64,000 nucleotides of DNA. It comes from Hymenobacter cheonanensis. GTDB lineage: Bacteria > Bacteroidota > Bacteroidia > Cytophagales > Hymenobacteraceae. Shown here in pieces: positions 54,854 to 63,205 of this stretch; within the stretch, counting starts at the first letter, position 1; each line of letters begins with the position of its first letter. Position numbers and translations under genes: made by a program. The DNA lies in contig NZ_JAUQSW010000013.1 in NCBI RefSeq assembly GCF_030581075.1, positions 108,028 through 172,027 on the forward strand, read 5' to 3'. Under the pieces are notes generated by a model. That model saw only the letters and a list, made by a program, of their open reading frames with translations. It ran no database searches and had not been told where the DNA came from.

Positions 54854-55996
54854 CTACAAATTCAGCGCCTGTTGCACAATCAGCTTTGCTTCGGCGGCTT
54901 CGTTCTTTGCATCAATCTTAGCCTGCTTGGCGTCTTCCAGCGCCTGCTTGCCAGCCCGCACGAAGGCCGCGTTGCAGTAGCGCAGCTTATCATCGATGTG
55001 CCGATTGGAGCGGTTCTTCAGTTCCCAGGCCTTGAGCAGTTCCAGGGCTCCTTCCTGCTTGAGGATGGGGGCGTACTTGACAATGTTGGCGTCGGTCACC
55101 TTCCAGTCGCGCAGCCGGGCAATGATGCTGCCAGTGGCCGCGTTTTCCAGCCAGGAAGCGGGAATATCTTTTAGCGTCGGCCCTTTTTTCAGCTCGAACC
55201 GAAACCGGATAATCTTCTTGCGGCCCCGGGTGGGCCGGGTGGTTTCGTAGATGGGGGTGAAGGTGAACTCGAAGTCGGTGCCGGCCAGCTCCTTTTCCGG
55301 CTCCTTCATGGTGTTGGCAATAAGCAGCATGGTGTTGGGGTACTTCATCAGCGCCTTGCCGGTCTTGCCCTTCTTCACCTGCCCGCGCTTGTCGTACTCG
55401 TACCAGCAATCCATATACTGCCGGTACTCTTCCACGGGCACTTCCCAGTAGCCCTTGTCCTGCCAGGCGGCCAGGATTTCGAAGAACCGCATGCTGTACC
55501 AGCTTTTCAGGTTCATGTAGCCGTGCAGCGGAAACTTGCTGAAGTGGGCTGCCTTCACCAAGTAGGGGGCCAACTGCGGGTTGAGCAGGATGGTAATGAT
55601 GCCGTCCTTGTAGCCCACGCGCTGCTCGCGGGTGGTGTCGAGCAGGTGCCGGAAGTACCATTCCTTCTTCTCGATGCTCTCAAACTCCCACTTCACGTCG
55701 GCCAGTTCGTAGAGCGCGCCCTTGATTTTGGAGTACGCCGTTTCCGGCTCGATGTCGGTGCCCTCCAGAATGGAAGAGATGTGCAGCTGGTAGAAATCCC
55801 GCAACTGATAATCGTTGTCCCGAATCTGGTCAATCACCCGCGCCATGATGCGCTTACCGTACACCGAAATCTTCTTCTGGTGGGCAAACGTGACGTTCCA
55901 GTGCTGCTTGACTTCCCCCCGGTATTCAGGCTCGTACTTGAGGTCCAGCTCCAGCATCGGAGCCGCCGGGACGCGGGAGATACGTTTATCAGCCAT
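54854..55996 (-). CDS. repB: RepB/Rep_3-family plasmid replication initiator
   Basis: 380 residues from the ATG giving MADKRISRVP. Two winged-helix domains are expected: the first contains LHISSILEGTDIEPETAYSK and the second KFPLHGYMNLKSWYSMRFFE with YWEVPVEEYRQYM. This is the Rep_3 (PF01051) pattern. The C-terminal helix is Ala/Lys-rich (KQALEDAKQAKIDAKNEAAE). It binds the iterons immediately upstream (56146-56430) and probably represses its own promoter through the dyad at 56053-56088. Confidence 0.92.
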   Translation of the reverse strand: MADKRISRVPAAPMLELDLKYEPEYRGEVKQHWNVTFAHQKKISVYGKRIMARVIDQIRDNDYQLRDFYQLHISSILEGTDIEPETAYSKIKGALYELADVKWEFESIEKKEWYFRHLLDTTREQRVGYKDGIITILLNPQLAPYLVKAAHFSKFPLHGYMNLKSWYSMRFFEILAAWQDKGYWEVPVEEYRQYMDCWYEYDKRGQVKKGKTGKALMKYPNTMLLIANTMKEPEKELAGTDFEFTFTPIYETTRPTRGRKKIIRFRFELKKGPTLKDIPASWLENAATGSIIARLRDWKVTDANIVKYAPILKQEGALELLKAWELKNRSNRHIDDKLRYCNAAFVRAGKQALEDAKQAKIDAKNEAAEAKLIVQQALNL

Positions 55997-56052
55997 GGAG
56001 TTAAGCAGCAAGTAGCGGTGGGAAGCATACGCAAGATATACCAAAACGGCTA

Positions 56053-56088
56053 AAAAGGTAAGGTGCTACTTTGCCTACCTTACCTTTT
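56053..56088 (-). promoter_or_regulatory. rep operator/promoter dyad
   Basis: AAAAGGTAAGGT (56053-56064) and ACCTTACCTTTT (56077-56088) form a perfect 12-base dyad. Each arm contains the ACCTTA core found in the iterons, as expected for self-regulation by a Rep_3 dimer. Read leftward, TACCTTTT resembles a -7 box. Confidence 0.75.
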
Positions 56089-56145
56089 GCTTTGCCTCTG
56101 CTCCAATCACCCGCCAGCAAGCCGGGTCGGGAAGCTGCTGATACT

Positions 56146-56430
56146 ACCTGTCCAAACCTTAGTTTATTCACCCAGCGCAGCCAAACGCCACCTATCGCGA
56201 AGCCATTCCCCCGACCTGAGCACCTGTCTAAACCTTAGTTTATTCAGTTTAGTAACCCGCAGCAGCTGTCGAAGCCAGCGGAGCAATGTGGATAACCCAC
56301 CTGTCCAAACCTTACTTTTTACCTGTCCAGAACTTACTATTTGATGGCGAAAACCTGTCCAGAACTTAGCTTTTGAAACTGCAGCACCTGTCCAAACCTT
56401 AGCTTTTACCTGTCCAGAACTTAGCTTTTG
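56146..56430 (+). repeat. Origin of replication: seven iterons and a DnaA box
   Basis: Seven direct repeats of ACCTGTCC(A/G)(A)ACCTTAG-type, unit 22 bases, begin at 56146, 56222, 56299, 56321, 56353, 56386 and 56408. The second has TCTAAACC; the 4th, 5th and 7th read CCAGAACTTA. Spacings are 76, 77, 22, 32, 33 and 22. A perfect DnaA box TGTGGATAA lies at 56287-56295. AT-rich sequence follows. This is a typical Rep_3 oriV beside its initiator gene. Confidence 0.92.
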
Positions 56431-56856
56431 GCCGTTTACTCCTTATAGTAAACTAGTATGTTCTTTTTAACTAATCAGTAAAAAACTACTATTTAGTCTG
56501 TCGACCAAGAGAAAGCATTTAGGACCGAAGGGATGTACCCCACCGGCACATGGGCCGAAAGGAAAACAAACAACAAAGTCTAAAAAGGTAAAAAACAGGG
56601 ATTGCACTTTTCTGCTTTTTTATGCTATTATTGCAAGTTTAGAACTCCTTCTTGTACTGCTAAAGTACTGGAATAAGTGTCAGCAATTCAGAGAATCAGC
56701 AGCAGCGACAGTTTCTGGAACACCAACCCCAGCCGGGCAGCCCCTCAATAGCCATCCGGCTAGCAAACTCCTGCCTAAAACCGAAAAAACTAAGCCCTGG
56801 GTATGATTATGGCGATAGTGACCCAGAAAAACGCTGAGAAGCTGACTTAAAAATGA
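56431..56856. other. AT-rich origin flank without genes
   Basis: After the iterons the sequence is AT-rich (for example TTCTTTTTAACTAATCAG near 56461), a likely strand-opening region. CTAAAAAGGTAA at about 56580 repeats part of the rep operator flank. No gene is seen. Confidence 0.55.
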
Positions 56857-56950
56857 ACAAGGGGGAAAAATCAATGCATGGGCCAAAAGGTCAGGCTAAA
56901 CCATCATAATTTGACACTTTATTTTTAATAAAATTGAATTATTAATTGGT
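56857..56950 (+). promoter_or_regulatory. Repeated leader module, copy D
   Basis: GGGGGAAAAATC (about 56860) and CCAAAAGG precede TTGACACTTTATTTTTAATA and AAATTGAATTATTAATT (56911-56947). The first 40 core bases match copies A-C; the distal GTTTAATAG part is missing. No protein gene follows; the candidate small RNA does. Confidence 0.6.
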
Positions 56951-57100
56951 TATAGAAGTACCGATAAAACGCAATCAAAGCACAAAACAACAGACACTTA
57001 GCTATAAGGCTAGCCCCGTACTGTTGTGCTGAAATCACCACTTTTATACTGCGCATAATAGGCAGATTTAGATACCCACAGAAGCCACAATGTGGGTTTT
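56951..57100 (+). ncRNA. Candidate structured small RNA beside the origin
   Basis: About 150 bases without a usable start codon lie between leader module D and a terminator. Pairing is visible: AGCACA (56979-56984) with ACAACAG (56987-56993) against CTGTTGTGCT (57021-57030), and inner TAGC/GCTA (56999-57012). It ends in ACCCACA-N10-TGTGGGT plus T-run. It could be a copy-control or establishment RNA. Transcription is inferred. Confidence 0.45.
57074..57100 (+). terminator. Intrinsic terminator
   Basis: ACCCACA (57074-57080) and TGTGGGT (57091-57097) form a seven-base stem with a ten-base loop, followed by TTT. It probably ends the candidate RNA. Confidence 0.6.
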
Positions 57101-57202
57101 GACCCTGAGCCAGTTACCTCAGTCGACCACGCCGGGTTGCGGGAAAGGGTTGCGGACAGATAATGGTACGTGAGCAAGGAGAAGCCCTATCTATTTAGTC
57201 AA

Positions 57203-57280
57203 TAATAGACGCTTTAATTTAAATAAAATTGAAACATTATTGTCTATTCTAACGTTTAATTAGTATCCGCAACGCAGTAA
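57203..57280 (+). promoter_or_regulatory. Repeated leader module, copy C
   Basis: The core TTTAATTTAAATAAAATTG, AACATTATTG, CGTTTAATTAGTAT and GCAACG (57213-57273) aligns without gaps to copy B with about 54 of 70 identities. The next gene starts at 57296. It probably drives the 57296-59219 cluster. Confidence 0.7.
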
Positions 57281-57295
57281 GATAGCCTTTTGATT

Positions 57296-57640
57296 ATGAG
57301 CGCCAAGCCCGAAATTGTCGAAGAAGCTTACATCATTTTATCGCAGTTAGGAGGCCGTCGCTTTCTGGTGATGACTGGGGCCGACAAGCTCATGGCCGCC
57401 GGCCGGACGGCCAGCAACCCCAATCCCTGGCTGCGGATGGACCTGCGCCGCAACCAAGCCCAGGTGAACCGTCTGAAAATTACCCTCATGCCCACCGACA
57501 CCTACAAGGTGGAATTCTACCACCAGAAGCTGGTTGACTGGGAACCGGTCATTACCAACCAGCAGACGTTTGAAATGGTGTACGGGGAGGATTTACCGGC
57601 TCTTTTCACTTCGGTCACGGGCTACGATACCCACCTTTAG
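57296..57640 (+). CDS. Small plasmid/phage-type hypothetical protein
   Basis: 114 residues. SQLGGRRFLVMTGADKLMAA and the C-terminus ALFTSVTGYDTHL resemble small proteins on phages and plasmids with the pattern QxGGxRFxxMTGA...FTxxTGxxTxL. The biochemical role is unknown. It is first in a cluster after leader module C. Confidence 0.72.
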   Translation: MSAKPEIVEEAYIILSQLGGRRFLVMTGADKLMAAGRTASNPNPWLRMDLRRNQAQVNRLKITLMPTDTYKVEFYHQKLVDWEPVITNQQTFEMVYGEDLPALFTSVTGYDTHL

Positions 57641-57650
57641 CCCCTTCCTG

Positions 57651-57941
57651 ATGCGTGCCAGCGAAGCTCCCACCATCATCCAGCCAGGCTGGAACCAGTA
57701 TCGCAGCCGGGTTATCGCCGCCATTACCGACGTGGAAATGCTAATGCAGCAGCTGAGCAAAGGCCTCGACTGCGACGGCCTGACTGCCGAAGTGGCCCTG
57801 CGGCTCGGGCTCCGCATCGATACCCAGCCCGATTTCGACGTGCTCAACACCCTGGTACGGGCCGTACGCCCCATCGGCCGCGAGGCCCTGCGGGCTACCC
57901 GTGAGGACCAGGGCGGTCAGTTTTCCCTCCTATTGCTTTAA
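57651..57941 (+). CDS. Small hypothetical protein
   Basis: 96 residues from the ATG giving MRASEAPTII. Helical (WNQYRSRVIAAITDVEMLMQ) with no recognised family. It follows the previous gene by ten bases, so it is probably in the same operon. Confidence 0.6.
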   Translation: MRASEAPTIIQPGWNQYRSRVIAAITDVEMLMQQLSKGLDCDGLTAEVALRLGLRIDTQPDFDVLNTLVRAVRPIGREALRATREDQGGQFSLLLL

Positions 57942-57946
57942 CCCCC

Positions 57947-58281
57947 ATGCCATACCCCAATCCCAAGATTTAGTTGTTGGCGAAGCCGTGTATTATGCCC
58001 GGGAGCAGGCCGTGGGCCTGATTTACACCACCTACGAGCGGGGTCGCCACGAGCGCCCCGGCGTGCAGCTGCTGCTCAGCGACGGCCGCGACCTGAGCGG
58101 CTTCAGCGCCGAAGAGGCCGACCGGTTTCTGCAGCCGCTGGGCGATACCGGCCTGCGCTACGAGTTTGCCAACGTGGGCCAGCTGGCCCGCGACTACCAG
58201 TACGGCGTGTTCGGCCAGGCCTTCCACAACGCACAGGTGCTGCTGCTGGCGCGGGAGCTGGCCAGCAGCAGCACCCGTTAG
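57947..58281 (+). pseudogene. Small hypothetical gene with probable 5' frameshift
   Basis: The ATG at 57947 reads MPYPNPKI then stops. In another frame a long open stretch follows (DLVVGEAVYYAREQAVGLIY... to ARELASSSTR). Joining MPYPNPK to DLVVGEAV would need one missing base near the C-run. Without a frameshift the downstream frame has no ATG start, only a GTG at 57901 inside the preceding gene. A sequencing or assembly error is equally possible. Confidence 0.55.
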
Positions 58282-58313
58282 GTAGCCATTTTCTCTCATT
58301 TGTTCTTCTTGCC

Positions 58314-58649
58314 ATGCCCCCAACCACTCAGCACCCCCTGAATAGCCCCGCTTTTGCCCCGCAGCTGGCTTATCTGGCCGTCGAGCAGCAGCCCACCGAT
58401 TCCACCGAAGCGCAGCGCCTGGAGCAGTTGCGGCAGCTTATCAAGGCTGCGCCCGATACGGCCGACCTGCGCGAGTTTGCCGAGCCGGCCCGCCAGCTGC
58501 TGGGGCCTGGCTACTGCGTGCACTGCGGCAGCTCGCACGTTTGGATAAAGCGCGACGACCAGCCCGAGCGCCTGGCCATCGTGGCCGACCGCCACACCAC
58601 TGCCTACCGCGAGTGGAACAGCCCACTGCCGGCTCCGGGGGCAGAATAG
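58314..58649 (+). CDS. Small hypothetical protein with one CxxC
   Basis: 111 residues. A helical middle (EAQRLEQLRQLIKAA) precedes GYCVHCGSSHVWIKRDDQPE, with a single CxxC that could bind zinc or iron if it dimerises. No family is recognised. Same strand and spacing as its neighbours. Confidence 0.6.
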   Translation: MPPTTQHPLNSPAFAPQLAYLAVEQQPTDSTEAQRLEQLRQLIKAAPDTADLREFAEPARQLLGPGYCVHCGSSHVWIKRDDQPERLAIVADRHTTAYREWNSPLPAPGAE

Positions 58650-58724
58650 CCGCTTATAAAAAGTGGTTTTTCAGTTCTGGCTTTGCCTTAACTTGCCTCC
58701 CTAACGCCTGACTACTCGCCCTGC

Positions 58725-59219
58725 ATGTACAACTTTCAGAGCCTCACGAAAAAGGACTGGGCCACCGACTACGGTTTCCGCAAAGCCCTCGAAGCGGAAC
58801 CCGGCACGATGAAGTTTGCCGGGCAGCCCGTGGGAACCGGGCGCCGGGACATCGTGGAATACTGGCAGCGCGAGAAAAACCACTACCGGCTCTGGGAGCT
58901 GCTGCTCTACATGGGCAGCCACACCGTGCCGCAGACGGTGGCCTACTTTGACCTGCCGGCCGACACGGCAGATTTTCTGCGCTGGGTGTACAACGACGTG
59001 TCCCACGAGCAGCGCGAGCAGGTACAGGAAATGGTGCAGGGCTTCGCCAGCGGCTTTGACCAGATGAATTTCTTCCCCTACGCCGAGTTGTACGCTGTCT
59101 GGCAGCGCGCCGATGAGCGCCAGGCCCGCGACGGCAACGTGCTGGTGTACCTCGACCGCATCACCGAGCCGGACGGGGCGGAGATACTCCGCTACCAGGC
59201 GCCCACCTTTTTTGAATAG
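58725..59219 (+). CDS. Hypothetical protein rich in aromatic residues
   Basis: 164 residues, rich in Tyr/Phe/Trp (KKDWATDYGFRKALEAEPGT, YWQREKNHYRLWELLLYMGS). No membrane segment is obvious and no family is recognised. It is the last gene of this cluster before the HTH gene. Confidence 0.62.
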   Translation: MYNFQSLTKKDWATDYGFRKALEAEPGTMKFAGQPVGTGRRDIVEYWQREKNHYRLWELLLYMGSHTVPQTVAYFDLPADTADFLRWVYNDVSHEQREQVQEMVQGFASGFDQMNFFPYAELYAVWQRADERQARDGNVLVYLDRITEPDGAEILRYQAPTFFE

Positions 59220-59302
59220 CCGAACTACGGGGCGGCCGGGGCCGTAATGTTGCAAAAATTGACTAATCTTTGCTCGTGTTAGACCTCTTTGCGGCCCCGG
59301 CT

Positions 59303-59590
59303 ATGCTCAAACCAAGTTCCTATAATTCGCTGGCCGAACTCATTCACGCCCTGGGCATGCGCAGCGACACGGCCCGGCACATCGGCATCTCGCACAACAC
59401 CCTCAACGTGCGCATGGCCAAGCCCGGCAGCTTTACGCTGGATGAGTTGGTGAAGGTGGCCGAGCTGGCCAAGTCCGACCTGCTTACGATGACCAAGCTG
59501 GCCCAGAAGCAAATGGATAACCCCGTGGAGCCGCCCGCCCCGGCGCTGGGCCGCCCACGCTTCAAGAAGAACCAGCCAGACGCTAGTTGA
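59303..59590 (+). CDS. Small HTH regulator
   Basis: 95 residues from the ATG giving MLKPSSYNSL. LAELIHALGMRSDTARHIGI then SHNTLNVRM is a helix-turn-helix of Cro/Xre type. A promoter-like TAATCTTTG lies at about 59265-59273. The C-terminal tail is Pro/Arg-rich. It probably regulates plasmid genes. Confidence 0.68.
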   Translation: MLKPSSYNSLAELIHALGMRSDTARHIGISHNTLNVRMAKPGSFTLDELVKVAELAKSDLLTMTKLAQKQMDNPVEPPAPALGRPRFKKNQPDAS

Positions 59591-59615
59591 TTGTGTTAAG
59601 CTGCGTTTGCTCGGA

Positions 59616-60218
59616 CTAATGCCGGGCGCTCACCAATAAAAAGAGCGTCCTCACATTGAAGTAATCCTTATCGCAAACGACAGGTAACTGCTTGGTTATT
59701 TGACGAGGTGACCCGTCCGGCATTATTTCATCCGTTGAAACGAAACTATTAGTCCCTTCGTGCTTGAAAGTGATATAAACGCTGGAATCCTCAATTACCT
59801 GAGCAGACTTGTATTGGTATTTCCTTTCAAGTCCTAGAAGAGCCTTGAGCGCTGTTGAGTAGCTGCATGCAGCAGGGAAGCCAGATGATGCGGGTGAATT
59901 GGCCAGATGCGCATATAGGCCATGTTTATGCAGCATGAACGGGCTGAGCGTTTCTAGTTTCAGGATTCTGCCACGACCGTTAAGCTCCTTTGCCAACCGA
60001 TAAGTATCTGTTCCATAATCAGAACAATCAGTATCGTCTGACAAGAAAAGATAGGTTACATCAACCTCCTCAATTGACAATCCATGCTTATCATAAGCGA
60101 GCGCTGAAAGCACTTCAAACAGGCTTTCTCGGGCCAACCTTATTTTTTCAAGTTCTGCACTTTGCAAAAGTTCAGCCTTTTCCTCTGAACGTCGGTGTTT
60201 CGCTTCTATCCAACTCAT
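59616..60218 (-). CDS. Hypothetical protein of lower-GC origin
   Basis: 200 residues. A helical N-terminus (RRSEEKAELLQSAELEKIRL) and a central YLFLSDDTDCSDYGTDTY are visible. It has no signal peptide and no recognised family. Its codons are clearly more AT-rich than the flanking genes, suggesting recent arrival. It lies convergent to the HTH gene and divergent from topA. Confidence 0.6.
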   Translation of the reverse strand: MSWIEAKHRRSEEKAELLQSAELEKIRLARESLFEVLSALAYDKHGLSIEEVDVTYLFLSDDTDCSDYGTDTYRLAKELNGRGRILKLETLSPFMLHKHGLYAHLANSPASSGFPAACSYSTALKALLGLERKYQYKSAQVIEDSSVYITFKHEGTNSFVSTDEIMPDGSPRQITKQLPVVCDKDYFNVRTLFLLVSARH

Positions 60219-60376
60219 TGTATAAGTTTACTTGATTGGCTGTAGAGTTGAACACCTTGCTATGTTCCTGCTTTGCGGCAAGTTACACAGAGGCCGCAAG
60301 TCGACACTATTGGTGCGGTCGGGGAATACTAGTTTTTAGTCAGTAAACGCATAGCTCCGGCACCAACTTGGCTACC

Positions 60377-60445
60377 ATTCGTAGCCAGTTTCTGCACTTC
60401 ACCGCCGACTTTTTACCACTCGTCCTTTTTTCTCCGAAGGGCTAA
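60377..60445 (+). other. Conserved H[LF]TA[DY]F peptide element, copy 3
   Basis: One frame reads IRSQFLHFTADFLPLVLF and stops at 60443-60445. It matches the copies at 27791 and 31238 without gaps. A TTG three codons upstream could start a peptide of about 25 residues. The topA ATG follows 38 bases later. Confidence 0.55.
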
Positions 60446-60483
60446 TTTGGCTTGTTAGTTTCGCTGCGTACTAGCTACCCAGC

Positions 60484-62808
60484 ATGAAACTTATTATCGT
60501 CGAAAGCCCTAACAAGATTAAAAAAATCAAGGGCTACGCGGGACCGGATTATGAGGTGGCCGCCTCGGTTGGCCACATTCGGGATTTGCCCGTGGGTGGG
60601 GGTGACATTGGCATTGACCGCGAGCACGGCCACGCGCTGAAGTACGTCGTCAGCGACGACAAGAAGGCTGTGGTGGCCAACCTGTGCCGCCTGGCCAAAG
60701 CCGCCGGCCCCCAAGGCGTGTACCTGGCCACCGACCCCGACCGGGAGGGCGAGGCCATTGCGTTTCACCTCTGCGAAGTACTGGGCCTGGACCCGCGCAC
60801 GACCAAGCGCATCGCCTTTCAGGAAATCACCGAGAAGGCTATTAAGGCCGCGCTGGCCGCACCCACTACGGTGGACCTGCACCTGGTGCACGCCCAGGAG
60901 GGCCGCCGGGCCGTGGACCGGCTGGTGGGCTTCACCATCAGTCCGGTGCTCAACCGCAAGCTGGCGGCGGGGCTCTCGGCGGGGCGGGTGCAGTCGGTAG
61001 CCGTGCGCTTGGTGGTGGAGCGGGAGCGCCAGATTCAGCAATTCACCGACGTGTTCACTGTGCCGGTGGTGGCCACGCTGCAGACCAGTCACGGCGAGCA
61101 GCTGCGCGCCCGCCGCACTGCCCCTCCCTTCGCTGTGCTTGACCAGGCCCAGGCCTACTTGTCTCAGGTCGGCCGCGGCGCGGGCTTTGGGGTGTTGAGC
61201 GTGGAGAAAAAGCCCGTGGAACAGCAGCCCGCACCGGCCTTCTCCACCTCGACACTGCAGCAGGAAGGGGTGAAAAAGCTCCGATTCACCGTGCAGAAAG
61301 TATCGGACTTGGCCCAGAAACTGTTTGAAGAGGGCCACATCACCTATATCCGCACCGACAGCGTGAACCTGGGCGAGGAGGCCACCCAGCAGGTCCAAGT
61401 GCAGATTGCCGCGCAGTTCGGGGCGGGCCAGTTTCAGGCCCGCCAGACCAAAAACAAGGACGGCGCGCAGGAGGCCCACGAAGCCATCCGACCCACGCAC
61501 TGGGAGCAGGCCCATGCCGGCGACACGCCCGACGAGCAGGCGCTCTACCGACTGATTTACACCCGCGCCTTGGCCTCACAGATGGTGGCCGCCCAGTACG
61601 ACCAGACCACGATAACCCTCGCGCCGGCGGCCGATGCCGCTGATACCTACACCAGCTCCACCCGCGTGCTCACCCGCGCCGGCTATTTGGCCGTGTACCA
61701 GGACGCCGAGGAGGAAGGGCAAGAGCCCGATGACGAGGCGGAAACGACGCTCAAACACCCGGTGCAGGAAGGCGAGACGCTGACGCTGGTAAAGCTGGAG
61801 GCCCGCCAAAGCTTTGCCCGGCCCGCCCGGCGCTACAACGAGGCCACCCTGGTTGCGGACTTGGAAAAGCAGGGCATTGGCCGGCCAAGCACCTACGCAT
61901 CCATCCTGCGCACCATTTTCGCCCGGAAGTACATCAGCACCGGCAGCGTGGCGGGCAAGAAGCTCACCGCGCAGGTCCTGACCTGGCAGGATGGCCAGCT
62001 GACTACCAGCCAGCGCAGCGAAACCCTGGGCGCGGATAAGGACAAGCTGCTGCCCACGGCCACTGGCACGCAAGTCACAGAATTTCTGGAGCGCAACTTC
62101 CCAAAGGTGATGGACTACAAGTTCACCGCCGGCTGCGAGGCCGTGTTCGACAAGATTGCCCGGGGCCAGCAGACCTACCAGCAGTTCGTGCCGATGTTCG
62201 ACCAGAACCTGCTGGGCTGGGTGACGGCCGCCGACCAGCTCACCCCGGACCGGGCTGAGCTGCAGAAGCGCCTCATCGGCCACTTCGAGGGCGCGGAAAT
62301 GCTGCTGGGCACCGGCAAAAATGGCCCATACATCCTGCACGCCGAGAAATACTACAACCTTCCCGAGGGCATCAGCCCCGCGCAGCTGAGCGAGGCGCAG
62401 GCGCAAGACCTGATTGCCCAGCGCCGGGCGTCAGCTCCCCGCGAGGTGGGCCTGCACGAGGGCAAGCCGGTGGTCGTGGGGCAGGGGCCGAAAGGCGTTT
62501 ACCTGAAGTGGCGCGAGCAGTATTTCAACGTGCCAGCCGGCATATCTGCCGCGGCTGTTACCCCGGCACTGGCTGTCAATTACCTCATCAAAGCCCAGGC
62601 GGAGGCCGCCAAAAACGTGCTGGCCACCGTGGGCAAATACACCATCGGCCGCAACGAGTGGGGCCTGTATATCACCGACGGAGAGGTAAAAGCTAAGTTT
62701 AAGCCGGGCACCACGGAGGAGCAGGCCCTGGCCACCACGGCCGAGCAGGCCGCTGAAATAATTAAAAGCTACAAAGCATGGAAGAAGAAAAACGCGGGCC
62801 GGAAGTAG
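60484..62808 (+). CDS. topA: DNA topoisomerase I, plasmid-borne
   Basis: 774 residues. The Toprim domain has VESPNK (E7) and DPDREGE (84-90); the catalytic tyrosine is Y288 in THYIRTDS-like ITYIRTDSVN. No C-terminal four-cysteine zinc fingers are obvious; instead there are repeat-like segments (GPYILHAEKYYNLPEGISPA and GVYLKWREQYFNVPAGISAA). It relaxes negative supercoils and may act in plasmid transfer or replication. It ends in a basic tail (KKKNAGRK). The next gene starts inside its 3' end. Confidence 0.93.
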   Translation: MKLIIVESPNKIKKIKGYAGPDYEVAASVGHIRDLPVGGGDIGIDREHGHALKYVVSDDKKAVVANLCRLAKAAGPQGVYLATDPDREGEAIAFHLCEVLGLDPRTTKRIAFQEITEKAIKAALAAPTTVDLHLVHAQEGRRAVDRLVGFTISPVLNRKLAAGLSAGRVQSVAVRLVVERERQIQQFTDVFTVPVVATLQTSHGEQLRARRTAPPFAVLDQAQAYLSQVGRGAGFGVLSVEKKPVEQQPAPAFSTSTLQQEGVKKLRFTVQKVSDLAQKLFEEGHITYIRTDSVNLGEEATQQVQVQIAAQFGAGQFQARQTKNKDGAQEAHEAIRPTHWEQAHAGDTPDEQALYRLIYTRALASQMVAAQYDQTTITLAPAADAADTYTSSTRVLTRAGYLAVYQDAEEEGQEPDDEAETTLKHPVQEGETLTLVKLEARQSFARPARRYNEATLVADLEKQGIGRPSTYASILRTIFARKYISTGSVAGKKLTAQVLTWQDGQLTTSQRSETLGADKDKLLPTATGTQVTEFLERNFPKVMDYKFTAGCEAVFDKIARGQQTYQQFVPMFDQNLLGWVTAADQLTPDRAELQKRLIGHFEGAEMLLGTGKNGPYILHAEKYYNLPEGISPAQLSEAQAQDLIAQRRASAPREVGLHEGKPVVVGQGPKGVYLKWREQYFNVPAGISAAAVTPALAVNYLIKAQAEAAKNVLATVGKYTIGRNEWGLYITDGEVKAKFKPGTTEEQALATTAEQAAEIIKSYKAWKKKNAGRK

Positions 62809-63140
62809 CGCCCCTGAGCTTTCCCGACCTGAGTCTGGCCTTGCCCTATCAGGACGCGCTGCTCTACGCCCAGAACCGGTTGAAGATGATTGCCCGGGGC
62901 GGGCTGCTGCCGTTTTGTGAGGCCCACAAGTTTCCCTACACCACCATCATCAACCTGAAAAACGGAAACCTCAAGAAGGAGGAGCCTCGGCTGCTACACC
63001 GGCTGCTGCGCAGTCTAGACGTGCAGAACGAGTTGCTGCAGTTTCCGCCGGATAGCCCAAGTCAGCGGTTTTTGCTGCCAGATGGCGAGGCGCTGGCCAC
63101 TTTTCAGCTACAGATGGCCTTTTTTAAGTCTCCTGGCTAA
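62778..63140 (+). CDS. Small HTH-like protein overlapping topA
   Basis: 120 residues in another frame, overlapping topA by 31 bases. RGGLLPFCEAHKFPYTTIIN then LKNG resembles a degenerate helix-turn-helix, followed by EEPRLLHRLLRSLDV. The overlap suggests coupled expression with topA. Function unknown. Confidence 0.6.
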   Translation: MEEEKRGPEVAPLSFPDLSLALPYQDALLYAQNRLKMIARGGLLPFCEAHKFPYTTIINLKNGNLKKEEPRLLHRLLRSLDVQNELLQFPPDSPSQRFLLPDGEALATFQLQMAFFKSPG

Positions 63141-63205
63141 TGCGTGAATAGAGGTAATGCCCAAAAAGGTGCCAACAAGGTTACCGTTAAAACGGAACGT
63201 AAGAT

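Noticed and set aside
56146..56430. Direct repeats that could suggest a CRISPR array
   Set aside because: The units are 22 bases, partly tandem with no unique spacers of constant length, and lie beside a Rep_3 initiator gene with a DnaA box. They are iterons.
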